Assembly (NCBI GenBank): GCA_034440635.1
Contig: JAOTON010000386.1
Location: 372,001 to 436,000 of the forward strand
From: Lepas anatifera
Lineage: Eukaryota > Arthropoda > Thecostraca > Lepadidae
DNA: 64,000 bases
Reading direction: 5' to 3'
The notes below the pieces were generated by a model. It had not been told where the DNA came from. It did no database searches and worked only from the letters and a program-made list of their open reading frames with translations. This document shows positions 1 to 9,664 of this stretch, in pieces; within the stretch, counting starts at the first letter, position 1; every line of letters starts with the position of its first letter. The position numbers were made by a program, and so were the translations under genes.

Positions 1-56
1 GTGCGGGTACTCCCCACGTCAAAGCGAAGGTGGCTCAGACCCCGTCAATGCGCGTG
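1..56. mobile_element. Right end of a TTAA-flanked inverted-repeat element
   Basis: The window opens inside an element whose terminus reads (reverse strand) CACGCGCATTGACGG and is followed by TTAA at 57-60. The bases after TTAA are codons of a LINE reverse transcriptase, so the element sits inside the LINE. The same CACGCGC terminus next to TTAA recurs at 26689, 26900, 37876 and 43293. TTAA duplication is typical of piggyBac- and Kolobok-like transposons. The left part is outside the window and no transposase is seen. Confidence 0.5.
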
Positions 57-60
57 TTAA

Positions 61-702
61 CTCTGTATAGATCCCTAATCAGATCTAAACTTGCATACGG
101 AAGTGTGGTTTATGATGCCGCAACAGATACATCAAAATGTAAGCAAGGCACTATCCAAAACCAGGTCCTTTGAATCATAAGCGGTGCTTTCCGCACCTCG
201 CCTGTTTCTAGCCTGCACACGGATTTGCATGAAATGCCACTGGATTTGCGCCGCAGATATGTTGCCATGCGATATGCGTTAAAACTTAAAGAGGACACTG
301 AACACCCTGCGTGCAACATTTTCTTTGATAATAATAGCCTAAGGCGCATCGACAATGCCTCCCGCCTAACTGTTCGACACCCCTTGTTTAGAGTAAGCGC
401 ATGGCTGAGCGAGGCTGGCATCAACCCTGGCAATGGTGGAACCGCGCAGCTGCCAGCTCTTGAACCGTGGCGTACTTCCAAGTTCATGATCGACACAGGG
501 CTAATAGGACTGACTAAAGACTTAAAGACTTACCGGAAGCCGTGCGCTAAACCTTTTTGGAATACCGCTCTGCCAAGTATCCAAACCACTCAGCCTTCTA
601 TACGGATGGATCGAAGTGAGCCAATGGTACTGGATGCGCATTTGTGGGTAGCAATATTGAGCGACAATATGCACTCCTACCATTTGCTTCAGTATTCACT
701 GC
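61..702 (+). pseudogene. I-clade LINE (family 2) ORF2 fragment: RT C-terminus to start of RNase H
   Basis: Translation gives the conserved post-RT region of an I-type LINE ORF2 (LYRSLIRSKLAYGSVVYDA, then a segment with RRYVAMRYALKLK and a DNGTR-like stretch) and reaches the first RNase H strand near 600 (YTDGSK-like, with a stop) and SVFTA at 688-700. It parallels residues about 480-670 of the family-1 ORF2 at 2341-4365 but is clearly diverged, so it is a separate family. Frameshifts and stops show it is dead. It does not end here: the reading resumes at 8932 with the same SVFTA and then ELYAIFRCLD. The intervening 8.2 kb is therefore a later insertion. Confidence 0.8.
690..702 (+). repeat. 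Left target-site duplication of the family-1 LINE
   Basis: CAGTATTCACTGC, 13 bp, is repeated exactly at 8932-8944. Both copies encode the same point (SVFTA) of the interrupted family-2 RNase H, so this is a genuine duplication made on insertion. The length is within the range usual for I-type LINEs. Confidence 0.95.
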
Positions 703-730
703 TCGACACCCCTTGTTTAGAGTAAGCGCA
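703..730 (+). repeat. 28-bp filler at LINE 5' junction, copied from 374-401
   Basis: These 28 bases are identical to 374-401 in the host LINE fragment (codons for RHPLFRVSA). They sit exactly between the target-site duplication and the first family-1 base (ORF1 tail). They belong to neither side of the junction and were evidently copied from about 330 bp upstream during 5' end joining. Confidence 0.85.
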
Positions 731-1459
731 ACAAGGGCTCCTGAGCCGACGGCGGCACCTCCTCCGCGCGCCCCCTCCGTGGGGGGTGAGGGGCAGGTCA
801 TCGCCCCCGCTTCTGCCTCTCCTCATTCGGCCCCCGCCAGGGATGGGGGAAAGGGGTCTGTCACCGCCCCTAAGCACCAGCCGTCTCCTGGTGCCGGTGA
901 CTCTGCACCAACACCTGGTGCGCCTCCCGGTGGATTCCCACCGGTTTCGGAGGGATGGGTAGTCGTGGGACGAGGGGAAAAAGCCTCTCCCGCGGGAGAG
1001 CGCCGCCCGCCGTCCCCTGTCATCCCACCCGTTGGCGGCGCTGCTGCAGCTCCACAGCCACCACCTGTTTCGGGTACCGAGACGCAGCCAGCACAGCTTC
1101 CTACCGACACTGCCTCGTCCACTGTCGCAACAATGCGAAAAAATTTTGAAGAAGTGCCGCGCGGTAGGTCTCCGACAGAACGTCCGGCGGGCAGTCCTCT
1201 CAGCCAGCCCCAGACCTCGCGCGCCCGCGGTAATTCCACCGAAAGCGGGCGAGGCCGCGGACCGGTTCGCAACCGGCTGGGTGGTTCAAACGTGGGACTA
1301 GCCAGAGGGCCATACGGGGGTTCCGGCCCCCTTGGAAGGGTTAGTGTCAGTTACCGTAGGCCAGTTCAAGTCGTTCTCCTTTTTACCAAGCCCGTTTCTT
1401 TTAGCTTAGATGACCTTTTTACAGTGGAACTGTCGAGGCCTTCGTGCGAATTTTATTGA
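731..1459 (+). pseudogene. LINE ORF1 C-terminal tail, proline-rich
   Basis: An open frame rich in Pro, Ala, Gly and Ser (APEPTAAPPPRAPSVGG and onward) ends at the stop at 1457-1459. The same Pro-rich block follows three zinc knuckles in the intact ORF1 of copy 2 on the minus strand near 51.9 kb, which identifies this as the disordered C-terminal part of a nucleic-acid-binding ORF1 (gag-like) protein. Its N-terminus was lost by truncation and there is no own start codon. It overlaps the ORF2 start by 50 bases in another frame, so ORF2 translation probably depended on the ORF1 stop region. Confidence 0.7.
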
Positions 1460-2340
1460 CCTGCACCAGATTTTATCGGATCATACCCCGTCTGTCTTAT
1501 GCCTCCAAGAGACAAAGTTGTCCCCTGGAGCCGTTTCATCTATTCAAAATTATCAGAGTTTTAGAAAATATATTTTTAGTAATTCAATAGCATACGGCGG
1601 CGTCATGGTTGCGGTGCACCATGCTACTCCTTGTCACCATGTACCTTTAATTACTGTGCTGCAGGCGGTAGCCGCCCGGGTAGACCTTGGTTTTACTAAA
1701 TTGGCCGTTTGTTCACTGTATCTCCCACCGGGCGGAAATCTAAATTTAAATGATCTTAATATATTAGTCGACCAATTACCTACCCCCTTTCTCTTACTTG
1801 GAGATTTTAACGCCCATAACCCAGCTTGGGGGAGCCTACCGGGCGCGCGTGCCCTAGAGGCCGCACGACTGAGCGCTTCCTCCACCTTAACTCCCTCTGT
1901 ATCCTGAACTCAGGTCGCCCACCCACATTACTCTGCCTTTTGGCTCCCTTTCCTCCATCGATCTTTCAGTTTGTTCTTCGTCTCTCTCCACCCAGGTCCA
2001 ATGGAACGTTCTTGATGATCCCCATGGTAGTGATCATTTCCCCATCCTTTCATCCCCAGCCGGCCCGCACGTGGCGGGACCTCGCCGGAACCGTTGGAAT
2101 CACGGGCGTGCGGATTGGCCGGGCTTTGGGGCTGCGTGCAGCGCGGTGGAGCCTCCCCCGGAGGCCTCGGCTATCCAAGCTATTGCAAATTTTAATCAGA
2201 TGATCCTCACTGCTGCGAAGTATTTTATACCCATGACACGTGGTCAGCCAAAGCACGTCCCGGTGCCTTGGTGGTCCCACGAGTGCAAAACCGCGATTTG
2301 AAAAAGGAAACGGGCTTTTCGTATTTTTAACAGACATTCG
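1410..2340 (+). pseudogene. LINE ORF2 N-terminal apurinic-like endonuclease
   Basis: ORF2 opens at the ATG at 1410 (MTFLQWNCRGL), the usual start of an exonuclease-endonuclease-phosphatase domain that nicks target DNA. Conserved elements in order are WNCRGL with the metal-binding Asn, LQETKL with the catalytic Glu, GDFNAHNPAWG with the Asp/Asn pair, and GSDHFPI near 2027-2047 with the terminal Asp-His. Two frameshifts (about 1860 and 1915) and a TGA at 2299-2301 interrupt it, so it cannot yield active enzyme. Downstream it runs into the linker before the RT domain. Confidence 0.88.
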
Positions 2341-4365
2341 ATGGCGGCAAATCACGTTAAGCTTAAATGCGCTCGAGCATTTGCACGTCGATTGGTCCTT
2401 AATGCAAAGAGGAGGTGGTGGGAATCTTATGTGTGTTGTGTAAATCGTTTTACGCCTTTAACACAAGTGTGGATGCGTATTAGGAGTATGCGGGGAAAGA
2501 GTTGTCCTTCGACCGCACCAGGGCTGGATGTGCACGGCACTAAGATAACAGATTCTCGGGAGGTGGCTGAGTGTATGGCGAAGGCTTTTTCTGAGCGCTG
2601 CAGTGACGCGATGCAAAACACAGCTTTCTCACGGATAAGAGAGGTAGCCGAACGAAAGCCTGTCGACTTTGGTCAAAACAATGATGCATCGTATAATATG
2701 TATTTTTCCATGCCTGAACTCAAAGCTGCACTTTCTAAGGTTAGACCGGTGTCACCTGGCCCTGACAACATTACAAACACCATGCTATCTCACTTACCAA
2801 ACTCATCTCTCGTATCACTGTTGAATATTTTTAACAACATATGGGGAAATAATGATTTCCCGGACCAATGGCGTGAAGCACATATAATACCTATTCTGAA
2901 GCCTGGTAAGACTGGTTTGAGCCCTAATGACTTTCGTCCAATCTCGTTAACTTCGTGTGTAGGAAAATTATTCGAAAAAATGGTGAACACGCGTCTGGTG
3001 TGGTACTTGGCGTCAAATCAGCTTCTCTGTCCTAGTCAGTGTGGTTTCCGCCAGGGCCGGTCCACAGTCGACCATCTTGTTCGTCTCGATGCTTCTGTGC
3101 GGGAGGGTTTTTTACGGAAAGCCCATACAATCGCTATTTTCTTTGACATAGAGCGTGCCTATGATTGCACGTGGAGGCATGGTATTTTGCAGAAGCTTTT
3201 TGGACTTGGCGTGCGAGGGCACATGGGTTGGTTTATTACGAACTTTACGAAAAATAGGTATTTTCGTTTCCGTATTAGCGCTGCTTTATCGAACCGGTAC
3301 CAGCAACAGAGTGGCATAGCTCAAGGTTCTGTGAGCTCCATAGCCCTCTTCGCAGTCATGATCAATGATATCGCAAACGATCTTCCAGCAGGTATAAAGC
3401 ACGCACTTTTCGTTGATGATTTTGCGATGTGGGTGACGGGGTTCACTACCGCTGCTGTGCAGAGGCGGCTTCAACTTGGCCTGGACCGCCTGCAGCAGTG
3501 GAGCACACGCAACGGGCTGACATTTTCGAGTACTAAAACCAAGTGTATACATTTTTGTAATAGATGCAGCGATTGTGTAGACCCAGCATTATTCATCTAC
3601 GGTAATCAGATCAAAGTTGTTGCTGAAACTAGATTCCTTGGGTTAACACTAGACAAAAAACTGACATACGTGCCACATCTTAAAGAACTGCGCAGAAAAT
3701 GTTTCGACTCGCTTAATATTCTCAAGGTATTAACCAAACTGAGGTATGGCGCTGACAGAAAGATGCTTATTATGTTATATAGGGCGCTCGTCCGTTCCAA
3801 GACCGAATACGGTTGCGTTGTGTATGAGGCCGCCTCCCAGTCCGCAAAAAAGATTCTCGAAACTGTGCACCACCACGCAATTAGAATAATAACTGGGGGG
3901 TTTCGCACATCTCCAATAATTAGTATGCTAGTTGACGCGGATGAAATACCGCTTAAAACCCGCCGAAAAATGCTTGCTATGCGTTATGCAATAAAAATTA
4001 AACAGTCAGTACATCACCCCACATATCAAACATTTTTTGGTGACGCCCAGCTTCGTCGAATCGATAATGGTACGCGTGCCTCAGCCCGCCACCCCGGGGT
4101 ACGGGTTCGGGCTTGGTTAACAGAGGCTGGCATTGATGTAGACCTTGTTGAGCATTATTACGTAGCCACTGTTGAACCATGGGTTGTGTCGGCAGTCAAC
4201 ATAAACACGAGCTTGCTCGAACAATGCAAACATTTAACACCTGAAGCAATACGCCAGCTATTTATGGATTTCTGTTCTGAGTCTTTTGAAAATCACGTCC
4301 ACTTTTATACAGATGGTTCGAAAAATGATGATGGCACGGGCTGTGCATTTTTGGTGATGGGGTAG
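2341..4365 (+). pseudogene. LINE ORF2 reverse transcriptase and start of RNase H
   Basis: A 674-codon open stretch carries the RT domain of an I-clade LINE. In order: FRPISLTS, CGFRQGRSTVDHL, FFDIERAYD (first catalytic Asp, about residue 266), SGIAQGSVSS and FVDDFAMW (catalytic Asp pair at about 358-359, FVDD in place of the more common YADD). The thumb/connection region with FLGLTLDKKL follows, and the first RNase H strand HFYTDGSK begins near 4300. The frame closes at 4363-4365 through a single-base deletion relative to the sister copy (which reads FVGEGVERGF); the protein then continues in another frame. Upstream the same frame extends across the TGA at 2299. It copied element RNA by target-primed reverse transcription in the nucleus. 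Confidence 0.92.
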
Positions 4366-4660
4366 AGATGGGTTTTAGTTTGCCACGCGAAGCATCTGTT
4401 TTTAGCTCTGAACTGTATGCAATTTTTCGGTGTTTGGACCAGGTGTCCAGGTCGAGGGCAAGACAGTTCGTTATTTTTACCGACTCACTATCCTCTTTAC
4501 AGGCCTTGAAGTCGTTTTACTTTTATACTGCATCGACGTCCTTTCTATTGGTTCTTATAAGACAGAAGTTGCACAGTCGAAGGAAAGGGGGAAAAATGTT
4601 GTGATTGTGTGGATTCCAAGCCATTGTGGCATCAGTGACAATGAACGGGTAGACGCAGCG
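4366..4660 (+). pseudogene. LINE ORF2 RNase H domain, interrupted
   Basis: Continues the RNase H fold in two frames: GFSLPREASVFSSELYAIFRCLDQ (Glu of the active site), FTDSLSSLQALKS (Asp), then IVWIPSHCGISDNERVDAA (final Asp) up to 4660. The DEDD active-site residues are all recognisable. A frameshift lies between about 4500 and 4590. The codons stop at the terminal inverted repeat of element A and resume at 8025, where AAKAGVERDVPPGL completes the domain. An RNase H after the RT is the hallmark of the I group of LINEs. Confidence 0.88.
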
Positions 4661-5435
4661 GGGGCATTCCAGGACAAAACGACCAAAAATATTTCAATTT
4701 GACACCACCATGTCTAGAAAAAATCTGAAACTTTGTCTCCGGGGTAGTTTTGGGCCAGAAACACGCCTGTGAGAATCTTAGCCCCCTCCGACCAGCGGTG
4801 ACCGAGTTATAGCCCGAGGCATTTTCGGGAGGTCACGTTGTAGACTCATCTTTGATGCTTCATAACTCAACAACGCATCACCTGATTAACAAGTTTTGTA
4901 TATCATTGAACTCGTCTTGAATTATAGTTTATTTTGAAAAAGAAAATGTTAAAATTAGAAAATTTTTGACTTTTAATTTGTTTGACCTTTTCCTTTTTGA
5001 CCTAGCTTGACCTTTTCCCGGTTGAAATTGCCCTTTTAGACACCTCAAAAATGTTTCGTCATAAAATATCTTTCGATAGCAAAAATAAAAAAAATGCGTT
5101 CTTGCTATAAGTTCCGAATATTTAGCACCTAAGGTAGGTATGTACATGGTTTTTGTCCATTGCGGTAGTACAGCCTTATGTTTAACGCCGCAAATATAGC
5201 GATTGCTTTTGTAATCGGTCGCTGGAAATCATACTCCATTGTCTTTACGAAATTTTAGTCGTACAAGTATCCGAATTTATGACAATTAACACGCGCCCAC
5301 CCGAGGGGTGGGCAACCGGCCTCCTCAGGTCTCTACAGGTAGTAAAAAAATACCTTCGCGCAGCGCCACCGTACTCCATCTACCTCCTAACACAACATTT
5401 TGCAACTTCTAGAAAAATAGTTTAGGTCAACTGGG
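4661..5435 (+). repeat. Left inverted arm of element A
   Basis: Pairs with 7265-8024 in reverse complement. It includes several AGGTCA/TGACCT hexamers (4980-5015) and an internal TTAACACGCGCC at 5286 that resembles the ends of the separate TTAA elements in the window. Confidence 0.85.
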
Positions 5436-5464
5436 AGGTGGTAGGTACCATAAATGCTGAAGGC

Positions 5465-6110
5465 CAGCAGGCAACTCACTGGTGAGGGGGTGACCTGAGG
5501 TAGACGGTCGTCGTTATGCCTTGTGGGACTTTCAACTTTGTTTCCTTGATTAACACTTTATCGTGGGAGTTGCTCGTTTGGGTGGTGGGGTCAGGGTCTC
5601 CGTAAAAAGTCCCTTGATGACTCTAGTGAGACACCTACTCCTAAAACCTGTGATGTGTTTGCACCTGTGAGATAACAGATGTGTTTCTTGGGAATTACTG
5701 CAATATTTAATTTACGTAGCTGTGTATGCTTTATGTATGTTTTTTATACTGGCAATATATGTGTATGGATGTAAAACCGCCTCCTTGCCGCCCCGGTAGC
5801 TCAGTTGGTAGAGCGTTGGGCTCCGGCACGCGGCTCAGAAGCCTGCAGTGGCAGTGCATGTCCAGGCTTGGGATCGGTTCCGCTGAGACGCTCCGGCGCT
5901 CAATAGCTTACCCGACGTACAGGTCGGCTGGCAACTGACTGGTGAGAGGGTGACCTGAGCGGGGCGGCCGTCCCTGTGCTGTGTGGAACGTTAAACGTTG
6001 GCTTCTAAAATCAACCCTTCATTGTGGGAGTTGCTCGTTCGGATGGTGGGGTCGGGGTCTCCGTGACAAGTCCATTGATGACTTTAGTGAGACCCCGACT
6101 CCAACAATCG
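5465..6110 (+). repeat. Internal diverged direct duplication of element A
   Basis: 5465-5640 and 5927-6110 are related in the same orientation: each has a GGCAACT(C/G)ACTGGTGAG-like start, GGGTGACCTGAG, TTGTGGGAGTTGCTCGTT and GTGGGGTC(A/G)GGGTCTCCGT. Element C carries one such unit, inverted, at about 61465-61640. A duplication within the lineage of A and B is the simplest reading. Confidence 0.7.
5788..5930 (+). mobile_element. tRNA-derived SINE-like block inside element A
   Basis: GCCCCGGTAGCTCAGTTGG followed by TAGAGCG matches a tRNA 5' half with a good RNA polymerase III A box (5797-5814). A weak B-box-like GGATCGGTTCC lies at 5871-5881. Copy B keeps the same block (about 34030-34140) while copy C lacks it, so it was gained in the A/B lineage. 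The end is not clear because the flanks belong to the internal duplication. Confidence 0.6.
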
Positions 6111-7264
6111 AACTGAGAACAACTCGTACAAAATGTATAAAAAACTGAACTGGCAACAACTTGGGCAATATTTATAAACAGAAAAACTGCAGCCATTAAA
6201 AGTGATAAAAAGGGATTCCTTGTTTCGAGGGAGACGAGGGCAAATGAACTTATTAATAATGAACCTTTCAGCCTTAAACGAAAATTTACAAAGATGTTGC
6301 GACCTTATCAATAATTGAAACAAGTATAACTTATCCTATGAGCACCACTAACTCACACAATTACATCGTTCCCGGAGATGGAAAATAGTATCGATGCAAG
6401 CTGATCCAGTGCAGCACAGCATATGTTTGAGAGGATTTATGCAATGTAAACAAACGTGTCTGAAAGGCTTTCATTCCCAAAAAGTAATTTGAATCTGCTC
6501 ATATATTCGACAAAATGTCCTGAAATTGTAACGCATTCGACTTGGTCGCTTGAACAGGTTGCCTCATGACATTTTTACAAGGTGATCATTTCATAGCTGA
6601 CACGGATCCGAGAATCCCAGATAAATAATGACACAGTGCACTGGGAGTGATGCCGCTAAATAGCCAGTTTTAATCATTACCGAATATGTTACATACAATC
6701 GTTTGGTCGTGTCGCCTTTGAGGTTGCTCAAGGTCACAGTATTTCTTACGGGAACTAAGTGAAAACCTAAATTTTGTGGCATAATAGCTGACAGAGAAGA
6801 GCCGTAGAAAGAAAAGTTCAGCACCATTGGAACACTCTTGTTGAGCCCAAACGGATTATGTATCTTATAATATTGCCTAGTCAAATGTCAAAATTAACCT
6901 GCTTTGACCTAGAGCCAGGCTTAGGTCTGTATGGTAAAAAGAATATTAATTAAACTACAGTGGCAAGCCAGACACAACAACGTAAAAACAAAACCTCCAT
7001 CGCAATTCTCGACAATTCTCAATTCTCGCAAGTTATCAAAATTTACCAATCGCCCCATGCATTTCTAATGGAAAGATCATGACCTTTGCCCTGCTCCCGG
7101 TTATGGATATAGAAATCCTGCTACGAAAAATTATCTTGCTAGGCGATCTTACTATGTAATGCGATTCTAACCACGATAGGCTAAATTTGATATGATTTAT
7201 GCACCTCCCAAAGTTTGAGGTTAGGTCTCTTGACCTGGGTTGGCGGTCTGACCTGGTATGACCC

Positions 7265-8024
7265 AGACCTAAAACTTTGCCAGAAGCTGCAAAAATTTCG
7301 AGTTAGAGGTACATGAAGTACGGTGGCGCTGCGCGAAGGTGTTTTTTTTACTACCTGTGGAAACCTGAGGAGGCCGGTTGCCCACCCCCTCGGGTGGGCG
7401 CGTGTTAATTGTCATAAATTCGGATACTTGTACGATTAAAATTTCGTAAAGACAATAGAGTATGATTTCCAGCGACCGATTACAAAAGCAATCGCTATAT
7501 TTGCGGCGTTAAACATAAGGCTGTACTACCGCAATGGTCAAAAACCGTGTACATACCTACCTTAGGTGCTAAATATTCGGAACTTATAGCAAGAACGCAT
7601 TTTTTTTATTTTGCTATCGAAAGATATTTTATGAAGAAACATTTTTGAGGTGTCTAAAAGGGCAATTTCAACTGGGAAAAGGTCAAGCTAGGTCAAAAAG
7701 GAAAAGGTCAAATAAATTAAAAATCAAAAATTTTCAAATTTTAACATTTTCTTTTTTCAAAATAAACTATAATTCAAGACGAGTTCAATGATATACAAAA
7801 CTTGTTAATCAGGTGATGCGTTGTTGAGTTATGAAGCATCAAAGATGAGTCTACAACGTGACCTCCCGAAAGTGCCTCGGGCTATAACTCGGTCACCGTT
7901 GGTCGGAGGGGGCTGAGATTCTCACAGGCGTGTTTCTGGCCCAAAACTACCCCGGAGACAAAGTTTCAGATTTTTTCTAGACATGGTGGTGTCAAGCCTT
8001 GGTCGATCTGTCCTGGAATGCCCC
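7265..8024 (-). repeat. Right inverted arm of element A
   Basis: Reverse complement of the left arm with scattered substitutions and small indels. It includes the mirrored GCGCGTGTTAA near 7398 and the AGGTCA hexamer run at 7680-7712. Confidence 0.85.
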
Positions 8025-8463
8025 AGCGGCAAAAGCTGGAGTAGAACGTGACGTTCCCCCTGGCCTTCATGTTCCATTTTTCGACCTATATGCTCTTGTT
8101 AAGAAGTTTTTAATAAGTGACTGGCAGCGGAGATGGAATGAGGATCCTAGAGGAGCCAAGTTGAGAAACATTAAACCTAAACTAGGAAAATGGTTTTCGA
8201 GCAGCGCTGGATCCAGGAGAGAGGAGGTTGTTCTGTCGAGGTTGCGGATCGGCCACACTAATGCCACGCACTCTTTCCGCTTGAATAGAGAGGATCCGCC
8301 GCACTGCACGCGCTGTGGCGACCCGCTGAGTGTGAGCCATGTTCTCGTTGAGTGCCCGGACTATGAGATTGAGAGGCTTAGACACTTGGGGGATCACCCT
8401 CATTGGTGTCTCTTTTGGGAGAGTTTCCGACCGTTGACCTTTCACGTATTTTATCGTTTCTAA
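8025..8463 (+). pseudogene. LINE ORF2 C-terminus with zinc finger
   Basis: Completes family-1 ORF2 after the insertion of element A: end of RNase H (AAKAGVERDVPPGL), then WQRRWNEDPRGAKLR, RLRIGHTNATHSFRL and the C-terminal zinc-binding motif CTRCGDPLSVSHVLVEC (Cys-x2-Cys-x7-His-x4-Cys), finishing FHVFYRF and TAA at 8461-8463. This Cys/His module is usual at the end of I- and Jockey-type ORF2 proteins and probably binds nucleic acid. The same ending is at 50879 on the minus strand in copy 2, which confirms the boundary. Confidence 0.88.
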
Positions 8464-8615
8464 GGAGCATCGATTTTAATGTTGTTTACTCGCCGACCTA
8501 GGTTGTGATTTGACAATGTGTTATTCTATTATTATTTGTGTGTTCATGCTTTTTTAACTTTTGACATAGCTTTAGTCCCGTGAGCTGTTGAAACGCCTCT
8601 CTATATATTTTACTT
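8464..8615 (+). other. LINE family-1 3' UTR, first part
   Basis: Non-coding and colinear with the minus-strand copy at 50730-50878: CTCGCCGACCTAGGTTGTG, TTGACAATGTG, GTCCCGTGAGCTGTTGAAACG. The colinearity ends at TATTTTACTT, where a foreign block is inserted. Confidence 0.8.
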
Positions 8616-8865
8616 GTTCCCGGGTCAGGTGGTAGAGCGGTGGGCTCCGGCCGGCTTCTCAAGAAGCAGGGGGGGGGGGGGGCAGGGCCGGGGGGGGGGC
8701 CCCCTCGCCCCCCCGCCCGGCGGTTCGCCCCGCCCGCGGGACGGCGGGGGGCGGGGGGGGAGGAGGGGGGAGGGGGGGGGGGGCCGGCCCGGGCGTCCTG
8801 GCTTTTGGGAGTAAAAAAAACCCCCCTTAAAGAGGCCCTTTGGGGGGGTGGGGGGTGGGGGGGGG
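8616..8865 (+). mobile_element. SINE-like head plus poly-G-rich block inserted in LINE 3' UTR
   Basis: The sister copy reads straight through this point, so about 250 bp are extra here. The block starts CCCGGGTCAGGTGGTAGAGC, a tRNA-like A box similar to the one at 5797, then becomes a run of G and C homopolymers with little other content. The G-rich part may be a real low-complexity expansion, but it also looks like an unreliable base-called stretch. No clear target-site duplication. Confidence 0.5.
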
Positions 8866-8931
8866 AAGTGTTATGGGCGCCACATGACCTTTGTTGTCGG
8901 CGCGCCCTAAACCACCAATTATGATGATGAT
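8866..8931 (+). repeat. LINE family-1 3' terminus with ATG-triplet tail
   Basis: GTTATGGGCGCCACATGACC, TTGTTGTCGGCGCGCCC and AATTATGATGATGAT end directly at the target-site duplication. The same terminus occurs at 50662-50735 (minus) and, in a related version, at 10361-10409, so it is the conserved recognition end for reverse transcription. Confidence 0.85.
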
Positions 8932-8944
8932 CAGTATTCACTGC
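8932..8944 (+). repeat. Right target-site duplication of the family-1 LINE
   Basis: CAGTATTCACTGC, identical to 690-702, directly after the triplet tail and in frame with the interrupted family-2 RNase H. Confidence 0.95.
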
Positions 8945-9664
8945 GGAATTGTACGCGATTTTCCGGTGCCTGGATTAGGCCTTGCGGTCGAGAACGGACC
9001 GATTAGTTATTTTTAGTGACTCGCTTTCGTCATTACAATCACTTCATCTACTCAATCACAACCCGTCGAGCCCATACATTTTACCTCTCATCAGACATAA
9101 GATCCACCAGACTGTTAGTCGAGGGACGCCGGTGACGCTGGCATGGGTGCCTAGCCACTGCGGCATCACAGGCAACGGGCTAGCCGACAGAGCAGCTAAA
9201 GAAACAGCTAGCAGCGACCCTCCCTCCGGTATCCGTGTTCCATATTTTGATCTGTTTCGTGTGTTAGGAACTATCTTATCGAAATGTGGCAGCAGCGATG
9301 GCATGGCGACACCAAAGACAGTAAACTAAGGGAGATAAAACCTCGAATAGGACCATGGGCATCTAGCAACGCGAGTTGCGGAAAAGGAGGTCATCATCTC
9401 CAGATTAAGAATAGGGCACACGTACGCCACCCACGCCTTTCGTCTCACTCGCTACGGCCCACCGGAGTGCCGGCGCTACGGCGGTAGGCTTACGGTGAAA
9501 CACGTACTGATAGAGTGTCGCGATTTCCAGCTGGAGAGGATGAGGTATTTGCCTGGTTCGCCGTCGTTGGGCTCGCTCCTCGGGGAATCCCCCACGGTTC
9601 GTATCACAGAGATATGTGCATACTTGAGAAACATCCATTTCAAAGTCATATATTCACCTTCATA
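8945..9664 (+). pseudogene. I-clade LINE (family 2) ORF2: rest of RNase H and zinc-finger C-terminus
   Basis: Continues the frame broken at 702: ELYAIFRCLD, a TAG, then DRLVIFSDSLSSLQSL, LAWVPSHCGITGNGLADRAAK (last RNase H Asp), WQQRWHGDTKDSKLREIKPR and, after frameshifts near 9320 and 9480, a zinc-finger end with LTVKHVLIEC in which the second Cys is replaced by Tyr (CRRYGG). The ending NIHFKVIYS resembles the FHVFYRF ending of family 1. All RNase H acidic residues are still readable but the stops make it a pseudogene. Because family 1 inserted into it, family 2 is the older copy here. Confidence 0.82.

Larger units (their letters stand above)
4661..8024 (+). mobile_element. Long-inverted-repeat element, copy A (non-autonomous)
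   Basis: A 3.36-kb element cut into the RNase H codons. It starts GGGGCATTCCAGGACA and ends with the exact complement TGTCCTGGAATGCCCC. Outer arms of about 750 bp (4661-5435 and 7265-8024) are imperfect inverted repeats. Flanking duplication is CAGCGG (6 bp) if the terminus is GGGCATT, or AGCG (4 bp) if it is GGGGCATT; the redundancy prevents a choice. The centre is AT-rich with no long reading frame, so a transposase must have come from elsewhere. Copies B (33125-36040, same orientation) and C (58663-62429, opposite orientation) define the family. I do not recognise the superfamily. Confidence 0.9.
703..8931 (+). mobile_element. I-clade LINE, family 1, copy 1 (5'-truncated, itself interrupted)
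   Basis: A non-LTR retrotransposon inserted into a family-2 LINE, flanked by perfect 13-bp duplications. Order: 28 bp of filler DNA, the proline-rich end of ORF1 (731-1459), ORF2 (1410-8463, interrupted), a 3' UTR and a terminal run of ATG/GAT triplets (8921-8931). Short triplet tails instead of poly(A) are known in the I clade. ORF1's N-terminus, including its zinc knuckles, is missing by 5' truncation. Two later insertions break it: the long-inverted-repeat element A and a SINE-like G-rich block. A close relative lies at 50662-52836 on the minus strand. Confidence 0.9.

Noticed and set aside
644..1459. A separate proline-rich host gene
   Set aside because: The same Pro-rich block follows the zinc knuckles of LINE ORF1 at about 51.9 kb, and the start codon at 644 lies in the other LINE before the junction.
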